A DNA stretch of 34,040 bases from Spirirestis rafaelensis WJT71-NPBG6 (GTDB lineage: Bacteria > Cyanobacteriota > Cyanobacteriia > Cyanobacteriales > Nostocaceae): contig JAHHID010000076.1 in the NCBI GenBank assembly GCA_019359015.1, positions 1 through 34,040 on the forward strand, given 5' to 3'. This document shows, piece by piece, positions 32,237-34,040 of the stretch. A program made the position numbers and the translations under genes. Position 1 is the stretch's first letter, and every line of letters begins with the position of its first letter. The notes under the pieces are model-generated. The model did not search any database and had not been told where the DNA came from. It was given only the letters and a program-made list of their open reading frames with translations.

Positions 32237-32863
32237 CTAACTGCTAATTGCTTTTTGGTCATTTATCTCGCTTGTGTTTCTTGTTTCTTTACCGTTATTA
32301 GGAGTATTGCCGTTAAGCTCTCGAATAGTTGTATTAACATTGTTCTCCAGAGGTAGCCATCGTGAACGTCTTTTGTTAGGGTCTTTTTTGTACCACCCGG
32401 TTTTCTCTTTTACGACTTCATGGAATGGTATGCCTTTTTCTTTCGCTTCCTTATCAAGTGCGTGGTACGAAAGCTGGTATTTCTCTAGTAATTCGGTTTG
32501 GGTGATTCCCCCATACCGTTCACCATCAGAAATCGTCTCCCGAAATTTTTCAACTATTTTTATTTCGGGTTTGATATCACCAAGCGCTTGTAATATTGCT
32601 TGCAGAATATCTTCTAACTTGTCGAGGCGTTGGTTTAATGGTGCAATATCAAAATTCTGATTATTTTGTGCTAATTTATTTTCGATTGTGGTAATTCGGT
32701 CAACAATAGTCACCTGGCTTTTATTGAGATAATCTCCAATAGCCTCGTTAATAACATCACTTTTTGTTTTTCCACTCGATGAGACATATGCATCTAGTTC
32801 TGCCAACCATGTAGACGGTATTCTTGCACCAATATTTGACTTTGGTGATGCTGAATTGCTCAT
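32237..32863 (-). CDS. ribbon-helix-helix DNA-binding protein, plasmid type
   Basis: This 208-aa protein has an N-terminal ribbon-helix-helix domain (about 10-48: IGARIPSTWLAELDAYV, then KTKSDVINEAIGDYL). A coiled coil follows (about 52-97). A second basic module lies at about 118-172 (TQTELLEKYQLSYHALDKEA, then WYKKDPNKRRSRW) and could be an additional HTH. Such proteins control plasmid copy number, partition or mobilization by binding operators. It lies just upstream of the repeat-rich region holding the four CGTTA double motifs, which it might bind. The ATG at 32863 is clear. It is separated from the next upstream gene by 104 bases on the same strand. The specific role is not known. Confidence 0.75.
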   Translation of the reverse strand: MSNSASPKSNIGARIPSTWLAELDAYVSSSGKTKSDVINEAIGDYLNKSQVTIVDRITTIENKLAQNNQNFDIAPLNQRLDKLEDILQAILQALGDIKPEIKIVEKFRETISDGERYGGITQTELLEKYQLSYHALDKEAKEKGIPFHEVVKEKTGWYKKDPNKRRSRWLPLENNVNTTIRELNGNTPNNGKETRNTSEINDQKAISS

Positions 32864-32967
32864 TGCTTATTAAATAAATAGTCGTAATTAGTATTCGATA
32901 TGATTGAAGTGCGAGCAATATCACAGATAATTACTCGTCGATTAGGCAACGATATGCAATAAACGCA

Positions 32968-33735
32968 CTAATTAATATCGGTTTTATCCAGCAATGACTG
33001 TTGGTTTGTTTGCGGTTGTTGTGCCTCCAGGACGTTTGAGTTACCGTTTTGCATGGGTTGATTGCTGCTACCGTTTGCTTGGAGTTGAGAATTATTGTGG
33101 GAAGTTTTAGCATACTTCTGGGATTTATCACCCGACGTTGAAGTTTTAGCAGCATTTGTCCCGTTCTGCTTGGGGGATTTATTTTTTGTAACAGTGGTAG
33201 CTGTACTGTTATTATTTATTGCTGGTGGGTTGGATTGATTTGTTGGTGTCGGTGATTGGGGAGTTGCACTCTCAGAAGCTTGGTTTGCTGCTGGTGCGGG
33301 TGGTTGAATAGTTTCAGTTTCGGTTGCTTCATTCGTGAAGAGTGCTTGCGTGTTGTCAGATTTATTTGAGTTATAATTGGCAGTGGCTTGGTTATTTTTC
33401 GCTTGCTTATTGTTACTTGCTTTGCGATTGATACCTGGGTTTGATTGGGTTGATGCGGGATTATTAGTTGCCGTACTGGAGTTTTTTGCTCGTGCTTTCA
33501 AGAGATAGGATTTAATTGTTGTGGGTTGCACGTTAACTCCTTCTGATTTAAGAATTGCTGCAACTTCTTGTAATGTATAATCCACTGCCAGCATTTTATC
33601 GATTTGGGTGGAGAGCGCTTGGATAAATTGCTGTAGTGTTAGGTTCTTTGGTTGCTTTGCTTTTGCTTCAAGGATGGCGCTAACTTTTTTGAGTTTGTTT
33701 TTTGAATCGGATATTAATTGTGCGCTGCGTGCCAT
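32968..33735 (-). CDS. putative HTH plasmid protein with Asn/Gln-rich tail
   Basis: This 255-aa protein has an ordered N-terminal third and a disordered remainder. Residues about 30-82 (FIQALSTQIDKMLAVDYTLQ, EVAAILKSEGVNVQPTTIKS, YLLKARAK) have the helix-turn-helix pattern 'EVA-ILK--GV-V-P-TIKSYL' seen in several plasmid mobilization and maintenance proteins. From residue 86 on it is low-complexity Asn, Ser, Thr, Gln and Pro, which suggests a linker or aggregation-prone tail. The ATG at 33735 is the obvious start. Being on the same strand as the RHH and mob genes, it appears part of the same plasmid module. A transfer regulator or partition-type role is plausible, but I cannot assign a family with confidence. 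Confidence 0.65.
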   Translation of the reverse strand: MARSAQLISDSKNKLKKVSAILEAKAKQPKNLTLQQFIQALSTQIDKMLAVDYTLQEVAAILKSEGVNVQPTTIKSYLLKARAKNSSTATNNPASTQSNPGINRKASNNKQAKNNQATANYNSNKSDNTQALFTNEATETETIQPPAPAANQASESATPQSPTPTNQSNPPAINNNSTATTVTKNKSPKQNGTNAAKTSTSGDKSQKYAKTSHNNSQLQANGSSNQPMQNGNSNVLEAQQPQTNQQSLLDKTDIN

Positions 33736-33914
33736 AGTTATATAAATAGTTAAAATATTTTTCTATACTATTCAAATCGCTCATCGACTGCCCAACGTGG
33801 AATTACTAAATTTGAGGAAAAAGCAGTCTCGTTAGATGTCGGTGAAGATAACTATAAGTATCAGGCTTTTCGAGATTTTAACAGGCTTACTATTAGTCTC
33901 AGTTAGGCTGATTA

Positions 33915-34040
33915 GTTAGAGTCGATGGTGGGTATTATCCCACGCACCTCTCTGTTAGAACCGTGCGTGCCACTTTCATGGCACACGGCTCCCGATATTC
34001 TTAGGGTTATACCCTTTGCTTCATGTGAATATAATCGTGA
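33915..34040 (-). mobile_element. group II intron, 3' end (rest beyond the window)
   Basis: On the minus strand a complete domain V (33958-33991) is followed by a domain VI-like stem: AGAG/CTCT outer pairs and a GTGGG/CCCAC inner helix with ATAATA loop, at 33918-33951. The predicted 3' end is CTCTAAC at 33915, with an unpaired A eight bases from the end, as expected for the branch point. The body and any reverse-transcriptase ORF would lie at higher coordinates, outside the window. Confidence 0.75.
33958..33991 (-). ncRNA. group II intron domain V
   Basis: This is a 34-nt hairpin, the normal length. It starts GAGCCGTGTGCC, has a GAAA tetraloop (ATGAAAGT) and returns GGCACGCACGGTTC. The catalytic AGC triad is at positions 2-4 and the two-base bulge precedes the last helix. 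This is the most conserved part of the ribozyme and the basis of the intron call. Confidence 0.85.

Larger units (their letters stand above)
33736..34040. other. non-coding right edge
   Basis: Positions 33736-33914 hold no gene I can support. Short open frames run through it on both strands without good starts, and one on the minus strand ends at a TAG at 33772-33774, 36 bases before the HTH gene. They may be remnants of a gene split by the intron that begins at about 33915. Confidence 0.4.

Noticed and set aside
33751-33905. Open plus-strand frame reading EEKAVSLDVGEDNYKYQAF and ending near the intron
   Set aside because: It looks somewhat protein-like but has no ATG/GTG start and is about 50 codons; it may be a gene remnant, which cannot be supported here.

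Overview
The window looks like a filamentous, heterocyst-type cyanobacterium. The HIP1 octamer GCGATCGC recurs, the short palindromic repeats are typical of Nostocales, there is a DevBCA-type ABC exporter and a PEP-CTERM surface protein, and the biosynthetic genes are of cyanobacterial FAAL/PKS/NRPS type. This assignment comes from family recognition only; no database search was possible.

Layout. Positions 1-122 hold the last codons of an IS5-like transposase (+). Positions 133-26220 are twelve genes all on the minus strand, so transcription runs from high to low coordinates: a fatty-acyl-AMP ligase (FAAL), a free-standing ACP, a 2436-aa type I PKS, a ~1900-aa NRPS with a C-terminal short-chain dehydrogenase, an MFS exporter, a type II thioesterase, a FabF-type KAS II, an unidentified coiled-coil protein, a FabH-type KAS III, and a DevB-DevC-DevA exporter. 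A 1-kb repeat-rich spacer follows, then a plus-strand PEP-CTERM protein (27252-28226) that ends against a strong bidirectional terminator. From 28.5 kb to the end is a plasmid-like mobilization region, all on the minus strand: a MOBP relaxase with a second gene nested inside it in another frame, a MobC-like accessory protein, about 1.2 kb of non-coding repeats that could hold the oriT or a replication origin, a ribbon-helix-helix protein, and a putative HTH protein. The window ends in the 3' end (domains V and VI) of a group II intron.

Inferred working of the cluster. FAAL adenylates a fatty acid and loads the small ACP. PKS module 1 (KS-AT-KR-ACP, malonyl-type AT) adds two carbons and reduces the ketone. 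KS2 is followed by an AT-like domain that has lost its catalytic serine and has no ACP; the ACP at the NRPS N-terminus probably completes this split module. The NRPS order ACP-C-PCP-A-C-SDR is unusual: the A domain, whose pocket residues predict serine, comes after its only plausible carrier domain and runs straight into a second condensation domain. No thioesterase or thioester-reductase release domain is present. The product is therefore probably a fatty-acyl/polyketide-serine lipid, with release by C2, SDR or KAS III unresolved. The type II thioesterase would edit the line, and the MFS and DevBCA pumps would export the lipid, as DevBCA does for heterocyst glycolipids.

The strongest items for a second look are the nested gene in the relaxase, the NRPS/PKS domain architecture, four copies of a 16-bp CGTTA-direct-repeat motif in the mobilization region, a family of ATATCATGTCC-ended repeats sitting in three spacers of the cluster, and a repeat inserted in frame into the FAAL.
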